A program made the position numbers and the translations under genes. Positions 51,542-61,295 of a DNA stretch of 64,000 bases are shown one piece after another. Origin of the DNA: Anaerosporobacter mobilis DSM 15930 (lineage in GTDB: Bacteria > Bacillota > Clostridia > Lachnospirales > Lachnospiraceae); contig NZ_FRCP01000006.1 of the NCBI RefSeq assembly GCF_900142955.1, forward strand, positions 1 through 64,000, read 5' to 3'. Each line of letters opens with the position of its first letter. Position 1 is the stretch's first letter. Under the pieces are notes generated by a model. That model worked only from the letters and a program-made list of their open reading frames with translations, was not told the origin of the DNA and did no database searches.

Positions 51542-53074
51542 TTATTTATCCTCTAAGGCAATACCGTTCTTTTCACCCAATTCAGTGCTAAGAGGTATGG
51601 TAAACATAAACTGCGCCCCACCTTCTGGGCGATTGTTTGCATATATCTCGCCTCCATGAGCTTTAATTATGGTGCTACAAATAGAGAGTCCGATTCCCAA
51701 ATTTCTCGTCGAATCCCTACACGGGGCATCTGGCGTAATCGCAGATTTAAATAGCAATGGAAGAATCTTTTCATCTATTCCCGGACCAGTATCGCTTACT
51801 ATAAAACTCACAAAGCCCTCCATCTCCTTAACTTCTATTGCCACATCCGATCTTTGGCCAAGCGCATGTCTTTGTGAATTTTCCAAAAGATTAATAATAA
51901 CTTGAGAAATTAACATAACATCTACCGGAAGCAAAATCACATCGTCAGGCAGTTTTACAGTAATTTTGGCATTAGGAAAGCGTTTTCGAAAAGTTAGTAC
52001 AGCTCCTTCTATAATCTCTTCTAGGATTTCTTCCGATTTATAAATCACCATATTGTTCTTCTGAACCTTCGTAATAGATAATATGTTCTCAATCATATTA
52101 AGAAGCCACTGAGAATCACTTTGTATTCCCTCTATCAGTTTGGTCCGTTCATCATAAGGGATCTTCTCCCCTTCTTCTAATAAAGTAGAACTAGCCCCCA
52201 TAATTCCTGTAAGCGGTGTTCTTAAATCGTGAGATATACTTCTTAGAAAACTGTTCTTTCCCTTTTCCGTTTCTATCATCACATTAACTTCTTGTTGCTC
52301 TACCGTAAGACGATACATTCTAATTGCTTGAGCTGTTTGTTCCGCTATAATTTCTAAAAATATCTTTTGCTTCTTATTCAATTCTCTTGCCAGAAAAGCA
52401 AAAGCAAAAACCCCATATGTAATGTTCTGTGTAACAACTGGTAAAAAGTAGCCATAGTCTTTATCCTCTAAGGCTTCCTGTTTATCTGCCGCTTGCCGTA
52501 CTAGATTAGCTACTCCCTCTCTCTTAAAATAATCAATGTCTACATCATTTTTCACACGAATAAAATAAGGATTTAATTTGTCCGTTGGTTTAATTTCTTC
52601 AAAAAATGCTATGGAATGCACCAGCTCATCTGTGAGGTATTCCATCGAGTATCCTATGATGGTATCCATATCTCTTGTAGATAGAAGCTTACGATTAATA
52701 CTGTATAACAATTCAGCATGTTGACGCTTTTGCTTAGCCTCCTTCGCCTGTGCCTTAATCCTATTAGTAATCGTGCTACTAGTAAATACTACAAGTAGTA
52801 GAATAATCAGTGTTACTGGAAAGTTCACAGTAAAACTAAAACCTAATCTTGGAGAAATTATTAGAAAATCATATACAAATACACCGATAACTGCTGATAA
52901 CACACCATAAATATATCCCTCTGTAACCGCCGTAATAATAAATATTGCCATAGACATAATAATGTTTATGTTCTGATATCCAAAATCATAGCGATAAAGA
53001 ATTTCACAAATAAGTAATGAACTACAAAGGACACCGAGAGAAAAAAAACTATTTTTAACTTTACTCTTATTCAA
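51542..53074 (-). CDS. Orphan sensor histidine kinase with DUF4118 (KdpD-like C-terminal half)
   Basis: A 510-residue kinase. Four membrane segments in a DUF4118 domain (about 10-105, SAVIGVFVYDFLIISPRLGFSF), a GAF-like region (about 130-265) and a kinase core with H-box SISHDLRTPLTGIMGASSTLL, N-box VIINLLENSQRHA and G-boxes DTGPGID and GIGLSICSTI. It lacks the N-terminal KdpD usher domain, and no response regulator gene is next to it. The start is probably a TTG at 53074 with GGTGGG upstream. Confidence 0.9.
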   Translation of the reverse strand: MNKSKVKNSFFSLGVLCSSLLICEILYRYDFGYQNINIIMSMAIFIITAVTEGYIYGVLSAVIGVFVYDFLIISPRLGFSFTVNFPVTLIILLLVVFTSSTITNRIKAQAKEAKQKRQHAELLYSINRKLLSTRDMDTIIGYSMEYLTDELVHSIAFFEEIKPTDKLNPYFIRVKNDVDIDYFKREGVANLVRQAADKQEALEDKDYGYFLPVVTQNITYGVFAFAFLARELNKKQKIFLEIIAEQTAQAIRMYRLTVEQQEVNVMIETEKGKNSFLRSISHDLRTPLTGIMGASSTLLEEGEKIPYDERTKLIEGIQSDSQWLLNMIENILSITKVQKNNMVIYKSEEILEEIIEGAVLTFRKRFPNAKITVKLPDDVILLPVDVMLISQVIINLLENSQRHALGQRSDVAIEVKEMEGFVSFIVSDTGPGIDEKILPLLFKSAITPDAPCRDSTRNLGIGLSICSTIIKAHGGEIYANNRPEGGAQFMFTIPLSTELGEKNGIALEDK

Positions 53075-53310
53075 TATTACCCACCCTACACTTTTAAATT
53101 TTTTTCTTGTGCTTATATTATCTTGTATTATATCATAAGTTTAGTATACCAGCTATATGAATAACTTACTACCCATAACAAGAGAGACTAAAGCCATATA
53201 AGAATATACTACAATTGTAATCCTTGGTAACAGATGTCTCTCTAGCTCCTTTGTTAAGAAATGTTCCCTTTTATTAAGTCATGGTTCTATTGACAATTTA
53301 TTCAACAACA

Positions 53311-55323
53311 TTATAATTTAAAATTACCAATTAAATCTCTAAGTTTATTAGCAAGTTCAGATAAATTATCACTGGCCGCTGCAATCTCTTCTACCGAAGC
53401 TGTCTGTTCTTCCGTCGACGCAGATGCCTCTTCGGCTGCAGCTGCGTTTTCCTCTGCTATTGCAGATAAATTCTCTATTATTTCTAAAATGTCCTGTCTC
53501 ATAGAATTCATTTCATTTCCCTGAGAGCTTAAAATCTTAACTGCCTCCATAGTCGTTTGCATTGCTTCTTCAATTAATTTATATTTACATTTACTGTTTG
53601 TAACACTGATTGCTTGCTCGTTTGATATGGTTGTTACTCTATGCATCGTTTGTACCGCATTCTTAGTATTGTTTTGAAGTTCATTTACTATTTCATTGAT
53701 TTCTTGCGTTGAACTTGCTGATTGTTCTGCTAGTTTTCTTATTTCCTCTGCCACGACCGCAAACCCTTTTCCAGCTTCTCCAGCTCTTGCTGCCTCTATT
53801 GCAGCATTTAAGGATAATAAATTTGTCTGTGATGCTATAGATTCTATTACATTACTTGCCTCTACAATACGCATGGAACTTTCATTTGTTTGCATTATGA
53901 CACTATATATTTCTTCTACCGCCATTGTATTTTCCTGCGTTATTTTTCCTAATAAATCAATTTCATTCAGACCTGCCTTTACTACTTTTGTTACATCATT
54001 CGAGGAATCATTTACATTTCCAATATAGTGCTGAACTTTCTCAATCGTTTCCCCTAACTGCGAAGCTTTTAATGATCCAACTTCTGTATGTTTTGCCTGC
54101 TCGGAAGCTCCTTGAGCTATGTCCTCTACGACCTTTGCAACCTCCTGAGACGAGTTGGCAGTCTGTTGAGAAGTTATGGATAAATTTTGGGAATCCGTAG
54201 ACAAATGGGAAGAAGAGTTGTTAATTTCATAAATAATATTCTTAAACCCTTGTGTTATACTTAGCAATGCTTTTGATAAATCACCTATCTCATCTTTTTT
54301 GCTTATATATTTTACATCAATATCTTCCGAAAGATTTAACGCAGCGATTTTATTCGCATAATTTACCGTATGAATAATTGGCCTGGAAATAGAATTACCA
54401 ATGCTATACGTTATAATAATACTGATAATAAGTACGAATATGACAATTGCAAATATCATATTTTGTAATGATCGTATTGGCTCTAATATTTCACTTTCAC
54501 TAGCGGCCAATATAAATGTCCAATCCGTACCTGGTATAGAGCAAAAACTGACATACTGTCTTGTTCCATTAAAACTATAGTTACCTGTTCCATGTTCTTC
54601 GGTAATTGCCTTTCTCATAGTTGCTGCCAATTCTTCCAAGCTTTTATCATTTTCTACCTCTTTAATAGAATTATATTGACTATTTACTAAATCGATATTT
54701 TTGTGACCTATTACAGTTCCCTCATTATTAACGATAAACCCATACCCTTCTTTTCCATATCCGGTATCTGCAGCCATCTCACTTAAAGCGCTTCCATCTC
54801 TACGTCCTAGTAGCGCACCTACCACCTTATTATCCTTAACGATAGGAACTGCTTGTACTAAAACAAGTTCATTTGTCATAGGACTAATCGTAAAATTAAT
54901 TACCGCCTCTGTTCCTTCTAATACATTTAAAATCGGATCTGACTCCGGTAACTGGATGGATTCGTTATTGCTATATACTACAGTTCTATCCAAGTGAATA
55001 ACTCCAAGTTCAGAAAAACCCATTTCCTTCAACATATTTACCAGAATTGGCTGTTGCAAGACTCCATCCATACTTCTTATTTCATCTATTGCCGCAATTG
55101 TTTCCAACCTTTTGTTTTGAGTTTCTAGTCTGCTGTATTCTAGTTTGGCCGCATCATTCGCCAATGTTATCATTGTACTTTCTGCTTCCTTTGTAATAAT
55201 GTTACTGGCTACCTTTATACTCATAACTCCTAAAGTAATTGACGATAGTAAAACTATCATCGTAAAATACAATATTAATTTTACTCTAATGCTTTCTTTT
55301 TTTCCTGAGTTCGTCTTTTTCAT
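53311..55323 (-). CDS. Methyl-accepting chemotaxis protein
   Basis: A 670-residue chemoreceptor. First membrane segment about 14-34, an extracellular dCache-type domain (about 40-280, with MADTGYGKEGYGFIVNNEGTVIGH), second membrane segment about 288-310, HAMP, and a signalling domain whose tip is ESIASQTNLLSLNAAIEAARAGEAGKGFAVVAEEIRKLAEQS. GGGAGG is upstream of the ATG. The ligand cannot be told. It is divergent from the HTH gene at 55519. Confidence 0.95.
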   Translation of the reverse strand: MKKTNSGKKESIRVKLILYFTMIVLLSSITLGVMSIKVASNIITKEAESTMITLANDAAKLEYSRLETQNKRLETIAAIDEIRSMDGVLQQPILVNMLKEMGFSELGVIHLDRTVVYSNNESIQLPESDPILNVLEGTEAVINFTISPMTNELVLVQAVPIVKDNKVVGALLGRRDGSALSEMAADTGYGKEGYGFIVNNEGTVIGHKNIDLVNSQYNSIKEVENDKSLEELAATMRKAITEEHGTGNYSFNGTRQYVSFCSIPGTDWTFILAASESEILEPIRSLQNMIFAIVIFVLIISIIITYSIGNSISRPIIHTVNYANKIAALNLSEDIDVKYISKKDEIGDLSKALLSITQGFKNIIYEINNSSSHLSTDSQNLSITSQQTANSSQEVAKVVEDIAQGASEQAKHTEVGSLKASQLGETIEKVQHYIGNVNDSSNDVTKVVKAGLNEIDLLGKITQENTMAVEEIYSVIMQTNESSMRIVEASNVIESIASQTNLLSLNAAIEAARAGEAGKGFAVVAEEIRKLAEQSASSTQEINEIVNELQNNTKNAVQTMHRVTTISNEQAISVTNSKCKYKLIEEAMQTTMEAVKILSSQGNEMNSMRQDILEIIENLSAIAEENAAAAEEASASTEEQTASVEEIAAASDNLSELANKLRDLIGNFKL

Positions 55324-55518
55324 TCTTTTGTTTTCCTCCCTATTTGCATATTAAATCTTGCACAGATCATGATATATACATTATAATAATTCTCATTAAT
55401 AAAGCTTTTTATTATAATGTATTACATACTGGAGATTATAGTCGAAAAAAAGATCTATAGAAATAGTAAAGCTGGAAATGTCAATGACATTGACATGACA
55501 AAAAGAAGGAGCAAAACT

Positions 55519-57075
55519 TTGAACAATGATATGACCTTTGGCATGTGCCTCAAATTAATACTGACAACATTTAACATACGCATGAGCCAATTAGCAAAAG
55601 CTATAAATGTTGATAGTTCTCTAGTGAATCGATGGGTGCATGAAAAAAGAATACCAGCCTATACCTACTTGGATAGTATTGCTGGATATTTAAACAAATT
55701 TCCAGCCAATCCAATGCAGCTACAGATACTGGGCGAATTATACAAAAACGTAGAACGAATCCCCCCTCCAGACACAGATAGTAATATAGATAAGATTTAT
55801 TGGATACTACATAATTCTTTAAACAACTCTTCACGCTTGCAAAACAAAAAGATTAATTTTTCAAATAAAGAAGCTGTGAATCTTGGACTTAATAATGCTA
55901 TAAGCTTATCTAATCAAGATAAATTACTTTATGGCATTGAAAATATTTATTATGCTTTTCTATCTTTATTGAGCCTGGCTATACTAGACACAAACAATAA
56001 AAATAAAAAAATATACCTATCTTACCATAATAATTTAGATAGCCTTATATTTACTGATAACAACTTAAATATACTAAAACAAAAGCTCTTAGAAGCGATT
56101 AAGAACGATTGGCAAATCACATTCATACTACGACTAGATAGTAGTATAGGCAGTATAATTCGATTCATTCATTTTGTTTTACCTTTAATTAAAACCGGTA
56201 AACTTAAACTGTTTTACTTAACTAATTACGAGAGCTTCATGACCAGAAAGGAATTATATATAGTATCCGCAATAGGTGCCCTATCCTGTTTTCCTTCTGA
56301 TTCTTATTCAGGTATTGACTGTGCATTTTATCTTACTAACACCTCCGCTATCGATGTATTTACCAATTATGCCGATTTACTAATTGCAAACAATGCCAAT
56401 GATATAATTAAACATTACAAATCTGATATGAATGGAATCTATTATTCCACTCTAACCGAAGTAAGCGAGAAAAGAGGAAATCAGTATAGCTACAATAATA
56501 GCTTTAGCAAATTATTATTACCAGAGAATATGTATCTAAAGTTTATTAATCAAACAGATTTGTCCGAACAGGAAAAAGAGCTATCCATATATTATTATAA
56601 AAAACAATATGAAGGTTTTTATAATAACCTTCACATTCATAACTTTATGGATATCTACTTTATATCCATATTAGATAAATTATGTGAAGAAAAAAGATTA
56701 TATCTATATACATACGCAGGAATTAAAATTATAACAATGGAAAGCCAGGATATTATTGATTACCTGAAATACGTTATATATATTATAAAAACATATTCTA
56801 CTTATCAAATAGCAATGGTTTATCATGATAGTAATGACTTTATCCAAAATATTACCCTGCTTATTAAAGAAAGACAATTGGTACTTTTGGAAGTATTCGA
56901 TACCAAACGTGAATCTGACGTTCGTTTGTCTATTAATGATCCAGTGATTGTAAATGCATTTGTAACCTATTACAATTCACTTTGGCAAAAAATATCTCCT
57001 ATTAACAAGGATAAACAGGATATTATTTTGCTAATAGAGGAGTATATCAAAGTTTTATACAAAGAGCTCCAATAG
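55519..57075 (+). CDS. HTH protein with large domain of unknown function
   Basis: A protein of about 518 residues. The N-terminal helix-turn-helix is MCLKLILTTFNIRMSQLAKA then INVDSSLVNRWVHEKRIP, XRE-like. The remaining 420 residues, Asn/Ile/Tyr-rich, have no family that I recognise and no membrane segments. The start is probably a TTG, with AGAAGGAG 8 bases upstream; an in-frame ATG at 55417 has no ribosome binding site. It lies upstream of the GH5 gene in the same direction, with a 560-base gap, so it could be its regulator. Confidence 0.7.
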   Translation: MNNDMTFGMCLKLILTTFNIRMSQLAKAINVDSSLVNRWVHEKRIPAYTYLDSIAGYLNKFPANPMQLQILGELYKNVERIPPPDTDSNIDKIYWILHNSLNNSSRLQNKKINFSNKEAVNLGLNNAISLSNQDKLLYGIENIYYAFLSLLSLAILDTNNKNKKIYLSYHNNLDSLIFTDNNLNILKQKLLEAIKNDWQITFILRLDSSIGSIIRFIHFVLPLIKTGKLKLFYLTNYESFMTRKELYIVSAIGALSCFPSDSYSGIDCAFYLTNTSAIDVFTNYADLLIANNANDIIKHYKSDMNGIYYSTLTEVSEKRGNQYSYNNSFSKLLLPENMYLKFINQTDLSEQEKELSIYYYKKQYEGFYNNLHIHNFMDIYFISILDKLCEEKRLYLYTYAGIKIITMESQDIIDYLKYVIYIIKTYSTYQIAMVYHDSNDFIQNITLLIKERQLVLLEVFDTKRESDVRLSINDPVIVNAFVTYYNSLWQKISPINKDKQDIILLIEEYIKVLYKELQ

Positions 57076-57489
57076 TTCTATAAAGTTCATTGCTACATGT
57101 TCCTTAACGTCTGGAGGCTGTTGCATTTCAATGCATTCTATCTGAAAAATATTATAGATGTTCAAGCTATATTTTGTAACAGTCTCTTTATTTTTAACTT
57201 ACACAAAACTCATCTCTTAGAACGATACAAACTGGTATTCTTATCCAAATACTACATCCCAGAGTTAAAACGTTTCACTCAATTATTGATTTATTTTAAT
57301 AGTATTTTACAACAGTTTGTATATATTTTTTATTATTTATTATTTTTCTTTGTTGCTTTTTTAATATTTTAATGGTAATATTATAAAAAAGTAATAAATT
57401 AGTATATTTTCACATGTATTTTCCATTTTGTTTTTGCATTACTTATCACTTCTAAACATTATATTACTGCATAAATTTATTTTTTTAGG
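57076..57489. other. AT-rich upstream region of the GH5 gene, no gene seen
   Basis: Extremely AT-rich with T-runs. A 91-codon frame at 57097-57372 lacks a ribosome binding site and is rejected. The stretch probably holds the end of the HTH gene transcript and the distal part of the GH5 promoter. Confidence 0.5.
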
Positions 57490-57515
57490 ATTATATTAAA
57501 ACGTTTTAATATAAT
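57490..57515. promoter_or_regulatory. Perfect 26-bp palindrome, LacI/CcpA-type operator candidate, upstream of GH5
   Basis: ATTATATTAAAAC is followed directly by its exact inverted copy; the centre AAAACGTTTT is like LacI-family and CcpA-type operators (central CG). The right arm contains TATAAT, so a bound repressor would block the -10 box. About 125 bases upstream of the GH5 start codon. Confidence 0.65.
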
Positions 57516-57638
57516 TGTAGCTTTATTGGGAACTAAGAGAATCTTTGTGATTCCAAAAGATTTATAGGCAAAGATACACTTTCTATACAGCCTAGAATCT
57601 CACAATTCACTTTGATAATTTAAAGGGAGGTTTACACA

Positions 57639-60035
57639 ATGAAAAAGAAACATTTTCTCACCAAAGGGCTGAGTGCCCTGCTTAGTCTGACTATAACAGT
57701 CGGCTTATTATTCACAGGTACCGCATTATCACCTACACCAACCGTTAAGGCTTCGGTTAGTCTTACTTCTGCAGACTTTTTGAAGACTAACAAAACTTCA
57801 ATTAAGAAGAATTACGGGAACGGTGATTCTGTGTATCTAAGAGGAACCAATGCTGGCGGTTGGCTTGTACAAGAACATTGGATGAATCCAACCAACGCTA
57901 GTGACCAGAAGACCATGATGAATACGTTAAAGAACCGTTTTGGTACCACTGTTCGTGATGAACTAATTGCTGTTTATGAAGATAATTATTGGACAGAGCA
58001 AGATTTTGATAACTGTGCTGCTATGGGTATGAGTGTTATACGTCTTCCCTTTACTTACATGAATCTATGTGATGATAACGGCAACTTAAAATCCAATGCT
58101 TGGAATCGTCTGGATTGGTTCGTAAACAACTGTAGTCAACGCGGAATCTATGTAATTCTTGATCTACATGGTGCATTTGGGTCCCAAAATGGCATGGACC
58201 ACTCTGGTGAAATTAATGATGGTAAACAACTGTACTGGAATCAAACAAACCGCTCCAAAACTTTGTGGTTATGGGAAAAAATTGCCGAACATTTTAACGG
58301 TAATCCAGCTATCGCCGCTTATGATATCTTAAACGAACCAGGAGTTAAAGCTGCGGCAACTACAAGTGTACAATGGGATTTCTACAACGAAATCTATAAT
58401 ACAATTCGATCAAAAGATTCCGATCATATTATTATTATGGAATCCTGCTGGGATGCCAATGACTTACCGCATCCTTCTACATATGGCTGGAGTAACGTTG
58501 CTTACGAATATCATTATTATCCATGGGATCATGTTACCAGCGCTTCTGGTCAAGCTTCTTATACGGCAAGTAAAGTAAACGATATTGCGAACCATAATTA
58601 CGGTGTCCCTACTTTCGTTGGTGAATTTACTTGCTTTGATGTAGAAGATGCTTGGAAAAACACAATGTCCACCTACAACAAACAAGGTTGGCACTGGACA
58701 ACATGGACGTACAAAGTAACTGGAAACAGCTCTTGGGGTATCTATAATCATAGTCCAAGTACTGTAGATATCTATAATGATTCAGCGGCTACCATAAGAC
58801 AAAAATGGTCCACTGTAGGAACCAATAATGCATGGGTAAATACCAAGATATACAATGTTATCAAATCTTATCTTCCTGGAACAATAGATTCTGGAAATCC
58901 ATCGGGTGGTTTGCTAACTGACGGTGAATATTATATTACCTCCATTGCCAATGGTGGTGTTGTATGCGCTGAAAATAGTGGTTCCGATCCTCTCATTGCC
59001 AATCGTGAATCTTGTAGTGGAGCTTGGGAAACACTTATTCTACAAAATAATAGCGACGGTACGGTTTCTTTTAAATCTGCTGCAAACAATAAATATGTGT
59101 GTGCGGTAATTGACGAAGAAAACCAGCTTCTTGCTAGGAGTCAATCAATCGGCACTTGGGAGAAGTTTAAGCTTGTCTCGATTGCCACTGGTGAATACGC
59201 CATTCAGGCCGTAGCAAACAACAAATATATTCAGTCCGATTTAAACAAACAGGGCAAATTAACAGCTACTAGCAGTTCCGTAGCTGGAGCTTGGGAAGCA
59301 TTTAAAATCACACGGGTAGGAAGTTCTTCTGACCTTACTTATGATCCTAATGCTGGGGAAACTGGTGCTGACTTCTACATAGATGCAAATTATAGTGGGC
59401 ATTCCACAAACCTAAAACCAGGAAAATATAATTATAATGATATGGTTTCAAAAGGAATTACAAATGATTCCATATCATCAGTAAAAGTTCCAAAGGGCTA
59501 TAAGATCACACTATACAACGATGCTGATTTTAAAGGAAGTAAAAAGGTTCTTCTTTCAGATGCCTCTTCTCTTGGCGACTTTAATGATAAAACTTCTGCT
59601 ATTGTTATTGAAAAAATCACTTATGCAACCTTGGGTAATGGCGATTACTGCATCACATCAATTCAAAATGGCAAGGTTGTCTGTGCGGAAAACAATGGAA
59701 GTAATCCACTTGTTGCAAACCGCGACTCCTGTAGCGGTGCATGGGAAACCTTATATATAGAAAACAACTCCGATGGTACGGTATCATTCAAATCAAGAGC
59801 GAATGGAAAATATGTTTGTGCCGTTATTGATGAAGACAATCAACTTCTCCCAAGAAGTAGCACTATTGGTACATGGGAGAAATTCTATCTTGAAAAAATT
59901 ACGGACACCCAATATGCTATCTATTCAGTTGCTAATTGTAAGTATGTTCAAATAAATCAAAACAGTAAACTACATGCCATTAGTGAAACAGTTGCTGGTG
60001 CGTGGGAGGCCTTTCTTGTTACAAGTGTGAATTAG
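57639..60035 (+). CDS. Secreted GH5 glucanase with two fascin-like trefoils and a crystallin-like domain
   Basis: A 798-residue secreted enzyme. Signal peptide about 1-38. GH5 domain about 43-412, with acid/base Glu233 in DILNEPG and nucleophile Glu329 in FVGEF; the GGWLVQEHW start resembles exo-beta-1,3-glucanase-type GH5. Residues about 426-560 and 665-797 are two very similar fascin-like beta-trefoils (each with CSGAWETL and NSDGTVSFKS), and a beta/gamma-crystallin-like domain (about 577-660, YNDADFKGSKKVLL) lies between. These are probably sugar-binding modules. No dockerin or SLH domain. GGGAGG precedes the ATG. Likely repressed through the palindrome at 57490. Confidence 0.9.
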   Translation: MKKKHFLTKGLSALLSLTITVGLLFTGTALSPTPTVKASVSLTSADFLKTNKTSIKKNYGNGDSVYLRGTNAGGWLVQEHWMNPTNASDQKTMMNTLKNRFGTTVRDELIAVYEDNYWTEQDFDNCAAMGMSVIRLPFTYMNLCDDNGNLKSNAWNRLDWFVNNCSQRGIYVILDLHGAFGSQNGMDHSGEINDGKQLYWNQTNRSKTLWLWEKIAEHFNGNPAIAAYDILNEPGVKAAATTSVQWDFYNEIYNTIRSKDSDHIIIMESCWDANDLPHPSTYGWSNVAYEYHYYPWDHVTSASGQASYTASKVNDIANHNYGVPTFVGEFTCFDVEDAWKNTMSTYNKQGWHWTTWTYKVTGNSSWGIYNHSPSTVDIYNDSAATIRQKWSTVGTNNAWVNTKIYNVIKSYLPGTIDSGNPSGGLLTDGEYYITSIANGGVVCAENSGSDPLIANRESCSGAWETLILQNNSDGTVSFKSAANNKYVCAVIDEENQLLARSQSIGTWEKFKLVSIATGEYAIQAVANNKYIQSDLNKQGKLTATSSSVAGAWEAFKITRVGSSSDLTYDPNAGETGADFYIDANYSGHSTNLKPGKYNYNDMVSKGITNDSISSVKVPKGYKITLYNDADFKGSKKVLLSDASSLGDFNDKTSAIVIEKITYATLGNGDYCITSIQNGKVVCAENNGSNPLVANRDSCSGAWETLYIENNSDGTVSFKSRANGKYVCAVIDEDNQLLPRSSTIGTWEKFYLEKITDTQYAIYSVANCKYVQINQNSKLHAISETVAGAWEAFLVTSVN

Positions 60036-60098
60036 GTCTTTAACTATTGAAAGTTCATATAGCTTAAGAATTCATCCATTGTAATCCAAGAAAAAAAT

Positions 60099-60172
60099 AA
60101 AAAACCAAGAAAGTGATTCTCTATAACAAGTAAATGGTACACGTTATAGATATTTAACTTCTTGGTTTTTTA
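60099..60172 (+). terminator. Terminator of the GH5 gene
   Basis: AAAAAACCAAGAAAGT pairs with ACTTCTTGGTTTTTT, with an inner stem CTATAAC/GTTATAG. A T-run ends both strands, so it may also stop the msrAB-side transcripts. Confidence 0.85.
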
Positions 60173-60229
60173 TAGAAAACTAACTACATAGCAAACAGTG
60201 TTTACATTGGGACTCGAGGGTTATATCGT

Positions 60230-61180
60230 TTAGAATAACTTCAGATACTCACCATATCCCTCTTTCTCCATCTTCTTCTTGGGAATAAACTTTAAGGAGG
60301 CACTATTGATACAATATCTTAATCCCCCTCTATCGATTGGACCATCTTCAAACACATGACCAAGATGTGAATCACCGGTTCTACTTCTTACTTCCGTTCG
60401 TATCATTCCATGGCTTTTATCAATAATACTCGTAATCAAATTGTTGTCAATTGGCTTCGAAAAACTCGGCCATCCACATCCTGACTCAAACTTATCATTT
60501 GATATAAAAAGTGGTTCACCAGTGGTAATATCTACATAGATTCCTTCCTCGAATTGATCAAAGTACTCATTTTTAAACGGAGGTTCCGTTGCATTATTCT
60601 GCGTCACAGCAAACTGCGTCTCAGTCAAGGTATTTTTTAGTTCATCTAGAGGTTTTTTCACAAATCTTTTACTAGAATCCACCGCCTTTTTAGCTTTCTC
60701 GAATTTGTCAGCTCCGATGTGGCAGTATCCCTCAGGATTTTTGTCTAAATATTTCTGATGATATTCCTCCGCTTTGTAGTAATTATCAAGGGGCTTTACT
60801 TCTATTGCAATTTTATCTTTATATTTTTTCTGAAGTTCGTTAATAGAGCCATGGATAATTGCCTCATCTTTATCATCGATATAATAGATTCCAGTTCTAT
60901 ACTGGGAACCAATATCACCACCTTGGCGATTGATACTTACTGGATTAATTACATCATAATAAAGTTCCAATATATAAAGTAACCCAATTCTGTCATCATC
61001 ATATTCTACTTTTACTGTTTCTGCATGTCCTGTATTATTGTAGCACACTTCTTTGTATGTTGGATTAACCGTATTTCCATTGGCATATCCGACCTCTGTA
61101 GACAGAACACCAGGAATGTTTTCTAGATACTTTTCTGTTCCCCAAAAGCATCCACCAGCTAGGTAAATTTCTTTTTTCAT
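60230..61180 (-). CDS. msrAB: Bifunctional methionine sulfoxide reductase MsrA/MsrB
   Basis: A 316-residue fusion that reduces both epimers of oxidised methionine. MsrA domain about 1-160 with catalytic Cys in GGCFWGTEKY. MsrB domain about 185-310 with CGWPSFSKPI and catalytic Cys in RYCINSASLKF. The CXXC zinc ligands common in many MsrB domains are not obvious. GAAAGGAG precedes the ATG at 61180. The family 1 repeat remnant lies just upstream. Confidence 0.95.
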   Translation of the reverse strand: MKKEIYLAGGCFWGTEKYLENIPGVLSTEVGYANGNTVNPTYKEVCYNNTGHAETVKVEYDDDRIGLLYILELYYDVINPVSINRQGGDIGSQYRTGIYYIDDKDEAIIHGSINELQKKYKDKIAIEVKPLDNYYKAEEYHQKYLDKNPEGYCHIGADKFEKAKKAVDSSKRFVKKPLDELKNTLTETQFAVTQNNATEPPFKNEYFDQFEEGIYVDITTGEPLFISNDKFESGCGWPSFSKPIDNNLITSIIDKSHGMIRTEVRSRTGDSHLGHVFEDGPIDRGGLRYCINSASLKFIPKKKMEKEGYGEYLKLF

Positions 61181-61212
61181 AGGATTAAATCTCCTTTCTT
61201 TGTATATGAGTT

Positions 61213-61262
61213 TAGTCAATTGCGAAACTCTTTTCCACATAGCATACATATCTTACATTCTT
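61213..61262 (+). repeat. Family 1 palindromic repeat, half copy
   Basis: AGTCAATTGCGAAACTCTTT followed by CCACATAGCATACATATCTT matches the outer arm of copies A and B. The partner arm is absent or decayed. Confidence 0.6.
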
Positions 61263-61295
61263 AACAAACCTGTGCTTACGTATCCATAAATATAA

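Noticed and set aside
51542..53074. Full KdpD potassium sensor.
   Set aside because: The N-terminal KdpD usher domain and kdp genes are absent; only the DUF4118-kinase part is there.
57097..57372. 91-codon plus-strand frame, hydrophobic.
   Set aside because: It is in extremely AT-rich DNA, where Phe/Leu/Ile-rich frames arise by chance; no ribosome binding site.
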